Positions 7,134-14,002 of a DNA stretch of 17,324 nt are shown in pieces. Position 1 is the stretch's first letter. Every line of letters begins with the position of its first letter. Origin of the DNA: Desulfamplus sp. (lineage in GTDB: Bacteria; Desulfobacterota; Desulfobacteria; Desulfobacterales; Desulfobacteraceae); assembly GCA_015233755.1 (NCBI GenBank), contig JADFXA010000018.1:1-17324 (forward strand), in the 5' to 3' direction. The position numbers and the translations under genes are program-made. The notes below the pieces were generated by a model that was not told the origin of the DNA, ran no database searches, and saw nothing but the letters and a program-made list of their open reading frames with translations.

Positions 7134-8075
7134 ATGGAACTTATAGAAGACATTGAAAAAATAGAAAAACCGTTTAAAAATGCAGTAGTTACAATTGGTA
7201 ATTTTGACGGGGTACACAAGGGGCATAAAGCTCTTTTTCAAAAAGTTATAGAAGAATCGAAAAAAATAGCAGGAACTTCAATTGCTATCACATTTGAACC
7301 TCATCCTTTAAAGGTTCTTGGGAAAAAATCCCCACCTCTAATTACAAGACGAGACCAGAAATTTGAGCTTATCTCTTTATCTGGGCTTGATAAACTTATA
7401 TCTATTCCATTTACAAGAGAATTTGCTGACATATCTGCTGAAGACTTTATTGATAAACTACTTATTGAAAAGATCGGCATGAAGACGATTGTAGTTGGAC
7501 CTGATTACTCCTTTGGAAAAAATAGAGAAGGTAATATAGATTTTCTTATCAAAATAAGTGGAGAAAAGGGTTTTAATGTTATCGTCCCAGATTGGGTTAA
7601 AGACCCTGATGTATCTGACGGCTCTGAAAAAGATAGAATCAGCAGCACTATGATTCGCAACCTTGTTATGGACGGCAGAGTTGATGAAACAAAACGATTT
7701 CTTGGCAGACACTATCAAATTCGTGGAAAAGTTGTTAAAGGAAGGGAAAGAGGTGGCAGTAAACTTGGATTTCCAACTGCAAACATTAAACTTCACGATG
7801 AACTTTGCCCTAAAATGGGTGTTTATGCGGTAACTGTTGAAACTGTAAAGGGTAATTTTAAAGGAGTTGCAAATATTGGCTACAGTCCAACATTTGACGA
7901 TCATCTTTTTACTATTGAAGTTCATATTCTTGATTTTGCAGCAGATATTTACGGAACAAGGATTAGAGTAAATATGATAAAACGTCTAAGAGATGAGAAA
8001 AAATTTGGCTCTATTGAGGAGTTATCAGCTCAAATACGGTCAGATATTCAAACTGCAAGGAAATTATTAGACTAA
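7134..8075 (+). CDS. ribF: Bifunctional riboflavin kinase / FAD synthetase
   Basis: The enzyme phosphorylates riboflavin to FMN and adenylylates FMN to FAD in the cytoplasm. With the start at 7134 it has 313 residues, the usual length. The N-terminal nucleotidyltransferase half shows GNFDGVHKGH (22-31), TFEPHP (53-58), VGPDYSFGKNREG (121-133) and SSTMIR (170-175). The C-terminal flavokinase half shows GFPTAN (212-217) and IEVHILDF (261-268), whose Glu is the expected catalytic base. I chose ATG 7134 because AAGGGA precedes it closely and the homologous region begins just after. An in-frame ATG at 7083 would add 17 hydrophobic residues not typical of RibF, lacks a ribosome binding site and overlaps the predicted transcription start. 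It heads the plus-strand housekeeping run. Confidence 0.95.
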   Translation: MELIEDIEKIEKPFKNAVVTIGNFDGVHKGHKALFQKVIEESKKIAGTSIAITFEPHPLKVLGKKSPPLITRRDQKFELISLSGLDKLISIPFTREFADISAEDFIDKLLIEKIGMKTIVVGPDYSFGKNREGNIDFLIKISGEKGFNVIVPDWVKDPDVSDGSEKDRISSTMIRNLVMDGRVDETKRFLGRHYQIRGKVVKGRERGGSKLGFPTANIKLHDELCPKMGVYAVTVETVKGNFKGVANIGYSPTFDDHLFTIEVHILDFAADIYGTRIRVNMIKRLRDEKKFGSIEELSAQIRSDIQTARKLLD

Positions 8076-8172
8076 ATGAATAGTAACAATTTAGGATATA
8101 CAAACCCTAAATATTAAAAAAACAAAATCATAGAATTAGAGATAAATCTAAAACAAAAATGTGAACATAGAT

Positions 8173-8790
8173 ATGACAATATTAAAGATAATTGAGTACC
8201 CAGACCCATTCCTTACTCTTAAAGCAAAGCCTGTTGAGAATATAGATGAAGAGATATTAAAACTTATAAAAGATATGGCAGATACAATGTTCAATGCCCC
8301 TGGTGTTGGACTTGCCGCGCCTCAAGTTAGAAGCGATAAAAGAGTTATTGTTTATAATCCAAATGCACGTGATGAACGTGATGAAAAGAGAAGCGAAGCC
8401 TATGGCAATTCTAATGAAAAAGATGAAGATGGCTTTGACCAAGGTTCTAATGTTGATGGAACAAATAAAGATATTTCTGTAAATCAGGAGGAATATCGAG
8501 CTATTATCAACCCTGAAATTATAGCTGCATCTGGTTCACTAATATCTGAAAATGAGGCGTGTTTGAGTGTTCCAGACTACTCTGCCGATGTAAGACGTTT
8601 CAGCAAAATTACTGTAAAGGGATTAAATGTTGATGGTAAAAAAATTCAATTTAGTGCCGAAGATATACAAGCAGTAATTATTCAGCATGAGATTGATCAC
8701 CTTGATGGTGTTTTATATATTGATAGAATAAGCATGTTGAAACGTAATATGTATAAGAAAAAGATTAAAAAAAGGTCTCTCAATAAGTAG
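8173..8790 (+). CDS. def: Peptide deformylase with an acidic low-complexity insertion
   Basis: This metalloenzyme removes the formyl group from the first methionine of new proteins. The three family motifs are present: GVGLAAPQ (44-51), EACLS (128-132) with metal ligand Cys130, and QHEIDH (171-176) with His172, Glu173 and His176. The usual second motif is EGCLS; here Gly is replaced by Ala at 129. Between motifs 1 and 2 about 40 residues (65-106), rich in Asp, Glu, Asn, Lys and Ser, are inserted where most deformylases have a short loop. The start at 8173 (MTILKIIEYPDP) matches the family; an in-frame GTG at 8161 would add four residues. No clear Shine-Dalgarno sequence is seen for either. 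fmt follows after 86 bases, the standard def-fmt pairing of opposite reactions. Confidence 0.95.
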   Translation: MTILKIIEYPDPFLTLKAKPVENIDEEILKLIKDMADTMFNAPGVGLAAPQVRSDKRVIVYNPNARDERDEKRSEAYGNSNEKDEDGFDQGSNVDGTNKDISVNQEEYRAIINPEIIAASGSLISENEACLSVPDYSADVRRFSKITVKGLNVDGKKIQFSAEDIQAVIIQHEIDHLDGVLYIDRISMLKRNMYKKKIKKRSLNK

Positions 8791-8817
8791 AGATGATCGA
8801 CCATCTGTCTCTACTTA
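8784..8817 (+). other. Hairpin at the def stop codon
   Basis: TAAGTAGAGA (8784-8793) pairs perfectly with TCTCTACTTA (8808-8817) around a 14-base loop; the def stop codon lies in the left arm. No T-run follows, so it is unlikely to be an intrinsic terminator. It could protect def mRNA or slow 3' decay between def and fmt. Confidence 0.45.
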
Positions 8818-8876
8818 CTAAACAATCTCAAATATATACTAATATTAAAATTGATTGATGTGCAAAGGGTTAACAG

Positions 8877-9836
8877 TTGAAAAGACCAGTTAATATAATA
8901 TTCATGGGAACGCCCGAATTTTCAGTTCCAGCCTTAAACGCGTTGGCTCAATATAGTCTGCCAAGAGGCGATAAATATGAAATCAGCCTTGTGATTACTC
9001 AGCCTGACAGACCAAAAGGAAGAGGGAAAAAAATGATGCCTCCGCCAGTTAAACAGGCTGCATTAGAACTTGGACTTGAGGTGTTTCAACCTGAAACTAT
9101 GAAAGGCTCTGATATTAAAGAAAAACTTTTGGCACTTAATCCTGATTTTTTTGTGGTAGTTGCATTTGGACACAAATTAAGCAGAGAGCTTCTTGATATT
9201 CCTTCAATTTACCCAATCAACATTCACGCTTCTCTTTTACCCGCATACAGAGGTTCTTCTCCAATTCAAGCTGCTATTATGAATATGGACAAAATTTCTG
9301 GCGTAACCACAATGGTTATGGATACAGAGCTTGATACAGGTGATATTCTTCTTAAAGAGACAACCCCTATAAATGATGACGAGACAGCTCAAACTCTCCA
9401 TGATAGACTTTCTCTCATGGGTGGAGATTTGATAGTCAAAACTCTTGACGCTGTGTTAGAAAATAAAATTACTCCTCAACCACAAGATCATTTGATAGCA
9501 ACATACACTCGAATGTTAAAAAAAGAAGATGGTAAAATTGATTGGTGCAAAGAGCCAGAAGAGATTTTTGCACACGTTCGGGCAATGACACCTTGGCCTG
9601 GTGCTTTTACTTTTCTTAATGGGCGACGAATTAAGGTTATGGCTATAAGAGTTATGGATATAAAAACCGACCTTCCTGCTGGAACTGTATTTTCATGCGA
9701 TTGTAGTGAAATAAGAGTAGCTGCTGGAAGTCGATCTATTGCTATTATCCAACTTCAGGGCGAATCTGGCAAATGTCTATGCTCTGATGATTTTCTTCGT
9801 GGAAATCGTCTTGATACTGGAGAGTGCTTTCTTTAA
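8877..9836 (+). CDS. fmt: Methionyl-tRNA formyltransferase, TTG start
   Basis: The enzyme formylates initiator Met-tRNA with 10-formyl-tetrahydrofolate. It has 319 residues, the normal length. The N-terminal Rossmann half has FMGTPEFSVPAL at 9-20, the formyl-binding signature HASLLPAYRGSSPI (117-130) with Asn115 and His117, and ELDTGDIL with Asp153, matching the catalytic Asn/His/Asp set. The C-terminal half (about 205-319) is the tRNA-binding domain, with KEDGKIDW and RAMTPWPGAF. I accept TTG at 8877 as the start: an in-frame stop lies at 8871, AAAGGG stands seven bases upstream, and the next ATG (8904) would cut off the first beta strand. Its substrate use is opposite to that of Def, the gene before it. 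Confidence 0.95.
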   Translation: MKRPVNIIFMGTPEFSVPALNALAQYSLPRGDKYEISLVITQPDRPKGRGKKMMPPPVKQAALELGLEVFQPETMKGSDIKEKLLALNPDFFVVVAFGHKLSRELLDIPSIYPINIHASLLPAYRGSSPIQAAIMNMDKISGVTTMVMDTELDTGDILLKETTPINDDETAQTLHDRLSLMGGDLIVKTLDAVLENKITPQPQDHLIATYTRMLKKEDGKIDWCKEPEEIFAHVRAMTPWPGAFTFLNGRRIKVMAIRVMDIKTDLPAGTVFSCDCSEIRVAAGSRSIAIIQLQGESGKCLCSDDFLRGNRLDTGECFL

Positions 9837-9933
9837 ATGAATATCAAACGCCACCATTGTAAGTAAAATACTTTTTACTATTCCATTAAAACTCATCAAG
9901 ATTAAACCATACCCATGGAGATTAAAAACCATT

Positions 9934-11319
9934 TTGGAACATGACCCCCGCTACATAGCCCTTTTGATTTTGACAGAAAATAGCAAAACTAAAAAGCCTC
10001 TTGACACCATTCTTAATGAATTTACAAATAAGCTTGATGCCCTTTCAAAACTTGACAGATCTCTTGCAAATGCAATTGTTTATGGCACTTTAAGGTGGCA
10101 GTCATACCTTGATTGGGTTATTCAGCCGTTTTCAGACAGAAAATTAGAAACGCTAAAAACCGAAATCATCTACATACTTCGTATTGCCATATTTCAAATA
10201 GCTTTTATGGACAAAATTCCTGTCTCGGCGGCTGTAAATAGTGCTGTGAATTTGGCAAAAAATATCTCTCACAAGGGAGTTGCTGGATTTGTAAATGCGG
10301 TTCTTAGAAAGGCTTCTATAAATTTTTCTTCCGTTCCTCTTCCAGATTCAAAATCAAATCCTGATAACTACATATCAGTTACAAAATCGATGCCTTTATG
10401 GCTTGTCAGAAAATGGATAGCCCAATATGGTTTTGATAAAACATTGAGGCTTTGTGATACCATAAACACTATTCCTCCTATAACAATAAGAACAAACACT
10501 CTAAAAATTGATAGAGATTACCTTATATCTCTTTACTCATCTGGTGTTGATAATATTGCTAAAACCAACTATTCGCTACATGGTATAAATTTTACAAAAC
10601 CATCAACTCCAATACATGAAAGCGAACCTTTCAAAAAAGGTTATTTTCAAGTTCAAGATGAGGCAGCCCAACTTGTAACTTTAATGTTAAATCCTCTTTC
10701 AGGAGAGAGAATACTTGATGCCTGTGCTGGTCTTGGAGGCAAAACAGGTCATATTGCGCAGATTATGGAAAATAAAGGGTTGGTCGTTGCTTGTGATATT
10801 GACTCTGAGAAACTCACAAGCCTTGAAAAAGAGATGAATCGGCTTGGTATTGATATTGTAAAGACTCTCTGTAAAGATATTCTAAAAAGTGAAATAGATG
10901 AACCCATTTTTGATCGCGTTCTTGTTGATGCTCCATGTTCTGGTATGGGTGTTTTGAGGCGTAATCCAGATGCAAAATGGAAGCGTGATAAAAAAGATAT
11001 AGCACGTCTTGCTATTAGGCAGGAGAAGATGCTTTTAAGTGTTGCAGATTTAGTAAAAAATGGTGGAATTTTGCTATATGCTGTCTGCTCTTGCGAAAAA
11101 AGAGAAAATGAAGATGTTGTTGATAACTTTTTAAAACAGAGACCTGATTTTAAAAGACATAATTTTGTGGGTAATCAATCTTTGAGCTATTATTTAAGCA
11201 GTCAATTACAATTTTCTAATAGTGCTATGGCGGCTGATAGTGGTTATTTTAAAACATATCCCGAACATATTGAAATGGACGGATTTTTTGCTGCAATTAT
11301 GAAACGAAATGTTATCTAA
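9934..11319 (+). CDS. rsmB: 16S rRNA m5C967 methyltransferase RsmB, probable TTG start
   Basis: This SAM-dependent enzyme methylates a cytosine of 16S rRNA. It has 461 residues (E. coli 429). Residues about 1-150 form the NusB-like RNA-binding domain, with IVYGTLRWQSYLDW (48-61). The methyltransferase domain contains DACAGLGGKTG (262-272) for SAM binding, CDID (287-290), DAPCSGMGVLRRNPD (332-346) with Cys335, and YAVCSC (382-387) with Cys385 as expected nucleophile. The start is uncertain: TTG at 9934 puts the conserved N-terminus in place, but the only upstream GGAG is 13 bases away. No in-frame ATG exists in the conserved N-terminal region. A stretch of 97 bases separates it from fmt, holding only a weak AT-rich 7-bp hairpin (9862-9879). 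rpe follows after 31 bases. Confidence 0.93.
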   Translation: MEHDPRYIALLILTENSKTKKPLDTILNEFTNKLDALSKLDRSLANAIVYGTLRWQSYLDWVIQPFSDRKLETLKTEIIYILRIAIFQIAFMDKIPVSAAVNSAVNLAKNISHKGVAGFVNAVLRKASINFSSVPLPDSKSNPDNYISVTKSMPLWLVRKWIAQYGFDKTLRLCDTINTIPPITIRTNTLKIDRDYLISLYSSGVDNIAKTNYSLHGINFTKPSTPIHESEPFKKGYFQVQDEAAQLVTLMLNPLSGERILDACAGLGGKTGHIAQIMENKGLVVACDIDSEKLTSLEKEMNRLGIDIVKTLCKDILKSEIDEPIFDRVLVDAPCSGMGVLRRNPDAKWKRDKKDIARLAIRQEKMLLSVADLVKNGGILLYAVCSCEKRENEDVVDNFLKQRPDFKRHNFVGNQSLSYYLSSQLQFSNSAMAADSGYFKTYPEHIEMDGFFAAIMKRNVI

Positions 11320-11350
11320 AAGAGAGATAAATAAGGAGAGAAGAGATAAA

Positions 11351-12052
11351 ATGAGTATAATCGCACCATCAATATTGTCAGCAGATTTCACAAAACTTGG
11401 TCAGGAACTTAATGATGTGGAAAAAGCAGGGGCAGATTGGATACACATAGATGTTATGGATGGACACTTTGTACCTAACATCTCTTATGGTCCAATAATT
11501 GTAGAGGCATGCAAAAAAGCAACCTCTTTAACCCTTGATGTCCATTTGATGATTGAGAAGCCCGATCTTATGATACCAGAATTTGCAAATGCTGGTGCTG
11601 ATCTTATCTCTGTTCATGCCGAAGCCTGCTCTCATCTTCATAGAACAATCCAATTGATAAAATCTTTGGAGAGTTTGAGGTATAAAAATATAAATGATAA
11701 TGAAGAGAAAAAACAAGTTAAGACTAATATAAAAGCCGGTGTTGCCTTGAATCCAGCAACACCATTGAGTGCTATTGAGTGGGTGCTCAATGATGTTGAT
11801 TTTGTTCTGATTATGAGTGTGAATCCGGGATTTGGCGGGCAAAAATTCATAGATTCAAGCATTGAGAAGATAAAAGCACTCTCAAAAATGATAAAAGAGC
11901 GAAATTCAAAGGCTATAATTCAGGTTGATGGTGGTATAGGTTTTGAAACTATTGGCAAAGTTGCAGATGCAGGAGCAACATCTTTTGTGGCTGGTTCCGC
12001 AATATTTAAAACCGCTGATTATAAAGAGACCATAATGAGGCTGAGAGAGTAG
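11351..12052 (+). CDS. rpe: Ribulose-phosphate 3-epimerase
   Basis: The enzyme interconverts ribulose 5-phosphate and xylulose 5-phosphate in the pentose phosphate pathway; it is a (beta/alpha)8 barrel. With the ATG at 11351 it has 233 residues. Family motifs are complete: PSILSADF (6-13), HIDVMDGHFVPN (32-43) with Asp34, DVHLMI (63-68) with His65, MSVNPGFGGQKFI (155-167) and QVDGGI (191-196) with Asp193. These supply the metal ligands and the two acid/base aspartates. A polar insertion of about 18 residues lies at 107-125, before the strand that ends in KAGVALNPATP. The start has AAGGAGAG upstream; an in-frame ATG at 11309 would overlap the end of rsmB and add 14 basic residues foreign to the family. 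Confidence 0.95.
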   Translation: MSIIAPSILSADFTKLGQELNDVEKAGADWIHIDVMDGHFVPNISYGPIIVEACKKATSLTLDVHLMIEKPDLMIPEFANAGADLISVHAEACSHLHRTIQLIKSLESLRYKNINDNEEKKQVKTNIKAGVALNPATPLSAIEWVLNDVDFVLIMSVNPGFGGQKFIDSSIEKIKALSKMIKERNSKAIIQVDGGIGFETIGKVADAGATSFVAGSAIFKTADYKETIMRLRE

Positions 12053-12106
12053 ATTTAATTTATTCTTTTAGTTATTTTTTGTAGAGCAAAAACTCAATGA
12101 TTATGC

Positions 12107-12135
12107 TTTACATTCAACCTGATAAGATATATAAA
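12107..12135 (+). promoter_or_regulatory. Probable rpmB promoter
   Basis: TTTACA (12107-12112) and TATAAA (12130-12135) are separated by exactly 17 bases, five of six matches to each sigma70 consensus box. Transcription would start near 12142, about 40 bases before the rpmB ATG. It explains how rpmB can be transcribed apart from rpe, which ends 130 bases upstream without an obvious terminator. Confidence 0.6.
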
Positions 12136-12182
12136 ACTAAGTTTTAAATAGTTGGGCAATATTTTTTTTAAGGAGAATAGAA

Positions 12183-12374
12183 ATGTCTAAAGAATGTAAA
12201 ATATGTGGCAAAAAACCTATGGTTGGCTCTAATGTAAGCCATGCTCACAATGTTAATAAGCGTAGGTTTAACCCTAACCTCAAGAGAGTTAGGGCTTTTG
12301 TTGGCGGACAGGTCAAAAGAATTGATGTTTGCACAAAATGTATTAAATCAGGCTGTGTAGTTAAAGCTCCCTGA
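12183..12374 (+). CDS. rpmB: 50S ribosomal protein L28, zinc-binding form
   Basis: A 63-residue basic ribosomal protein of the large subunit. The N-terminus CKICGKKPMVGSNVSHAHN (5-23) and the RRFNPNLKRVR stretch (27-37) are diagnostic. Two CXXC pairs, Cys5/Cys8 and Cys50/Cys53, mark the zinc-binding (C+) version; a further Cys58 is present. AAGGAG stands directly upstream of the ATG at good spacing. The gene has its own promoter (12107-12135) and a hairpin after it (12394-12425), so it appears to be a single-gene unit closing the housekeeping run. Confidence 0.97.
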   Translation: MSKECKICGKKPMVGSNVSHAHNVNKRRFNPNLKRVRAFVGGQVKRIDVCTKCIKSGCVVKAP

Positions 12375-12393
12375 TTTTGACAGATTTCGTATT

Positions 12394-12425
12394 TGAATCA
12401 GCAGATGATATACTCTGCTGATTCA
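12394..12425 (+). terminator. Hairpin downstream of rpmB, probable terminator
   Basis: TGAATCAGCAGA (12394-12405) pairs perfectly with TCTGCTGATTCA (12414-12425) around an eight-base loop, 19 bases after the rpmB stop. The sequence after it is pyrimidine-rich (TTCCTCCCTACCCTTTTCCC) but lacks a pure T-run, so termination may be incomplete or the hairpin may serve mRNA stability. Confidence 0.6.
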
Positions 12426-12480
12426 TTCCTCCCTACCCTTTTCCCTTTATACTATTTCTGCTTATAAATAGCTTGCAAAT

Positions 12481-12620
12481 CCTCCTTAAACTCCGTTTGG
12501 AGAAGCTTATGAAAGATAATTACTGGAAGATGAAACCAAATTTTTGTATAGATAACAGGATTGTAAAAATCATGAAAGAGTAACCTCCTTGACCGAGGTT
12601 TTAGCTCATTTTAAAAGGAG
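12481..12620 (+). promoter_or_regulatory. Candidate translational control leader with two anti-Shine-Dalgarno stretches
   Basis: The 252-base gap between rpmB and the next long gene contains an ordered set of elements. CCTCCTT (12481-12487) and CTCC (12491-12494) precede a GGAG (12499-12502) that serves a 24-codon frame (12509-12583). Directly after its stop comes CCTCCTT (12584-12590), whose last six bases can pair with AAGGAG (12615-12620), the ribosome binding site of the gene at 12627. A competing 6-bp stem, AACCTC (12582-12587) with GAGGTT (12595-12600), uses the same bases and would leave that site free. A terminating ribosome at 12581-12583 would cover the anti-SD stretch. A possible weak promoter (TATAAA at 12463-12468, poor -35) lies upstream. 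This is a model from base pairing by eye, not from folding. Confidence 0.4.
12509..12583 (+). CDS. Possible 24-residue leader peptide
   Basis: A short frame of 24 codons plus TAA begins with ATG at 12509, six bases after GGAG. It starts MKDNYWKMKPNF and is rich in Lys, Asn and Met; it has one Cys and no run of a single regulatory amino acid. It ends 43 bases before the start of the long gene at 12627. Its value may be in being translated rather than in the peptide. The good ribosome binding site is the only support; short frames like this arise by chance. Confidence 0.35.
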   Translation: MKDNYWKMKPNFCIDNRIVKIMKE

Positions 12621-12626
12621 TGATTT

Positions 12627-13946
12627 ATGCCTCAAGCAAATTTAAAATCCTCTATTAAACAATCGATAATAAGTATGATCATTATCGGACTTCTTATATT
12701 CATTTCAATAGCCCTATTTAATGAACAGTTTGAATTTAATCCAGCAGTAAAGATTCTTGCCTCAAAACTTAATTTGCCGCCCACTACAATGCAAGTCGAT
12801 TTGCTAACATCATCAAAAACTGACCTACCAAGCTTACCACAAACGAATTTGTCAGAAAATAAATTATCTTCTGGTGTAGTAGAGAAGAAATTAGAATCTA
12901 TAATAAGGCTTATTCAACCATTTGAACCTCTGTCAGCTCCAGAATTTTTTGATAACGCAACTCTTTCAGATAAGATAGATGGTAAAGCAGAACTATATTT
13001 GCCAGCTGGTTTTAAGAGCTTAAGTTGTCAACGTTTTAAACTAAACACAATTAAAGTAACTACAAACTCTGATTCAAACAAAACTGTGGATCTATCAAAA
13101 AGCTCCCCTCAAACTAACACTGATCCAGATTTATGGATAGAACTCTTTATTTATGATATGACTCTTTCAGATAACTCTTTTGCTGTGTTCAGCCGTCAAC
13201 GAAGGGAAAATTCAACCACAACTTCAATAGCTCAATATTCCTATCAAACAGAAAATGCCTTATTTTTTGTTCATGGGCATTTTTATATCGAAATTATAGC
13301 ATCATCTGCTTCTTCTGATGCCGTTAAATCTATGAGCGATTTAGCAAAAGTATTTATCAACGATCACCCAAATCTTGAACCCAAAAAAATGGATGTTCCT
13401 GATCTCTTTCCAACTAAGGCAATAGATAAAGATAATTTAGGCCTAAATCTTCAGAAAAATAGCTTAAACATTGATAAAAATTCTTTAATTCTTGATAAGG
13501 ATAGCATAACACTCATAACTTCAGATGCTTTTGGCTTTGAGAAGTTTGATAATATTTATACTGCAAGCTATACACTTAATGGAATATCTGCTACAGCCTT
13601 TATATCTAAGAGAGCTTCTATTGAGGAGGCAGCAACCCTTGCACAAGAATATTCAAAGTTTCTTATAAACTTTGGAGGTAAGCCAGTTGAGTTAAAAGAG
13701 CATTCAATTGGGTCAAAAAATAATTCAATTGATTCAAAAGAGGGGCTAACCAATTCCAAAATAGCAAAAGTCTTCTATGGGGTTGAAATTATGGATACAT
13801 TTGAGTTTGTATTTTCATCAGGAATATATCTTGCTGGTGTGAGAGAGACAGAAAGTTTAGAAACAGCAAATAGTCTTGCAAATCAGCTTTATGCTCAAAT
13901 TGCTGTAAATAGCAAGGATAGCAAGAAAATTGAAGGTAAAAACTAA
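12627..13946 (+). CDS. Membrane-anchored exported protein, probably DUF6599-like, unknown function
   Basis: A 439-residue protein with AAAAGGAG six bases before its ATG. Residues about 13-31 are a hydrophobic N-terminal anchor or uncleaved signal, so the rest is likely periplasmic. Two similar halves can be sensed: residues about 105-240 (ELYLPAGFKSLSCQRF, then LWIELFIYDM, NSFAVFSRQRRE and FFVHGHFYIEI) and about 285-430 (DAFGFEKFDNIYTASYTLNG ending in a similar pair of beta-rich segments). The first half resembles the DUF6599 family as I recall it; this is not verified. A stretch around 360-385 is polar and repetitive (NNSIDSK-like), and another lies near 265-290. The gene precedes a Tat-exported DUF362 protein and iorA on the same strand, so a shared task is likely. 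The C-terminal codons lie in a 38-base tandem repeat. Confidence 0.7.
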   Translation: MPQANLKSSIKQSIISMIIIGLLIFISIALFNEQFEFNPAVKILASKLNLPPTTMQVDLLTSSKTDLPSLPQTNLSENKLSSGVVEKKLESIIRLIQPFEPLSAPEFFDNATLSDKIDGKAELYLPAGFKSLSCQRFKLNTIKVTTNSDSNKTVDLSKSSPQTNTDPDLWIELFIYDMTLSDNSFAVFSRQRRENSTTTSIAQYSYQTENALFFVHGHFYIEIIASSASSDAVKSMSDLAKVFINDHPNLEPKKMDVPDLFPTKAIDKDNLGLNLQKNSLNIDKNSLILDKDSITLITSDAFGFEKFDNIYTASYTLNGISATAFISKRASIEEAATLAQEYSKFLINFGGKPVELKEHSIGSKNNSIDSKEGLTNSKIAKVFYGVEIMDTFEFVFSSGIYLAGVRETESLETANSLANQLYAQIAVNSKDSKKIEGKN

Positions 13947-13993
13947 AGAGCGAGGATAGCAAGAAAGTTGAAGATAAAAACTAAAGAGCAAGG
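13911..13993 (+). repeat. 38-base tandem duplication at the gene end, 2.2 copies
   Basis: Bases 13911-13948 and 13949-13986 are tandem copies differing at three positions; 13987-13993 begins a third copy. The first copy contains the last codons and TAA stop of the gene at 12627, the second is noncoding because 38 is not a multiple of three and the stop precedes it. The repeat fills most of the 56-base gap before the DUF362 gene. Confidence 0.9.
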
Positions 13994-14002
13994 GTTGGGC
14001 AG

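Noticed and set aside
8076..8117. 13-codon frame overlapping the ribF stop and a TTTAGG/CCTAAA hairpin
   Set aside because: Stop-overlapping ATG is by chance (fmt ends in the same TAAATGAATA context); the hairpin is a 6-bp AT-rich stem with a ten-base loop and no T-run.
9837..9863. 8-codon frame directly after the fmt stop
   Set aside because: Too short, no ribosome binding site, no conserved feature.
11309..11350. Upstream in-frame ATG for rpe inside rsmB
   Set aside because: The family starts at MSIIAPSILSADF; AAGGAG stands before ATG 11351.
11528..11862. Overlapping minus-strand frames opposite rpe
   Set aside because: They are shadows of the rpe gene; no start signals and no recognisable motif.
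12377..12416. TTGACA after rpmB with TATACT downstream as a promoter for the next unit
   Set aside because: The boxes are about 28 bases apart, too far for sigma70, and the second box lies in the hairpin.
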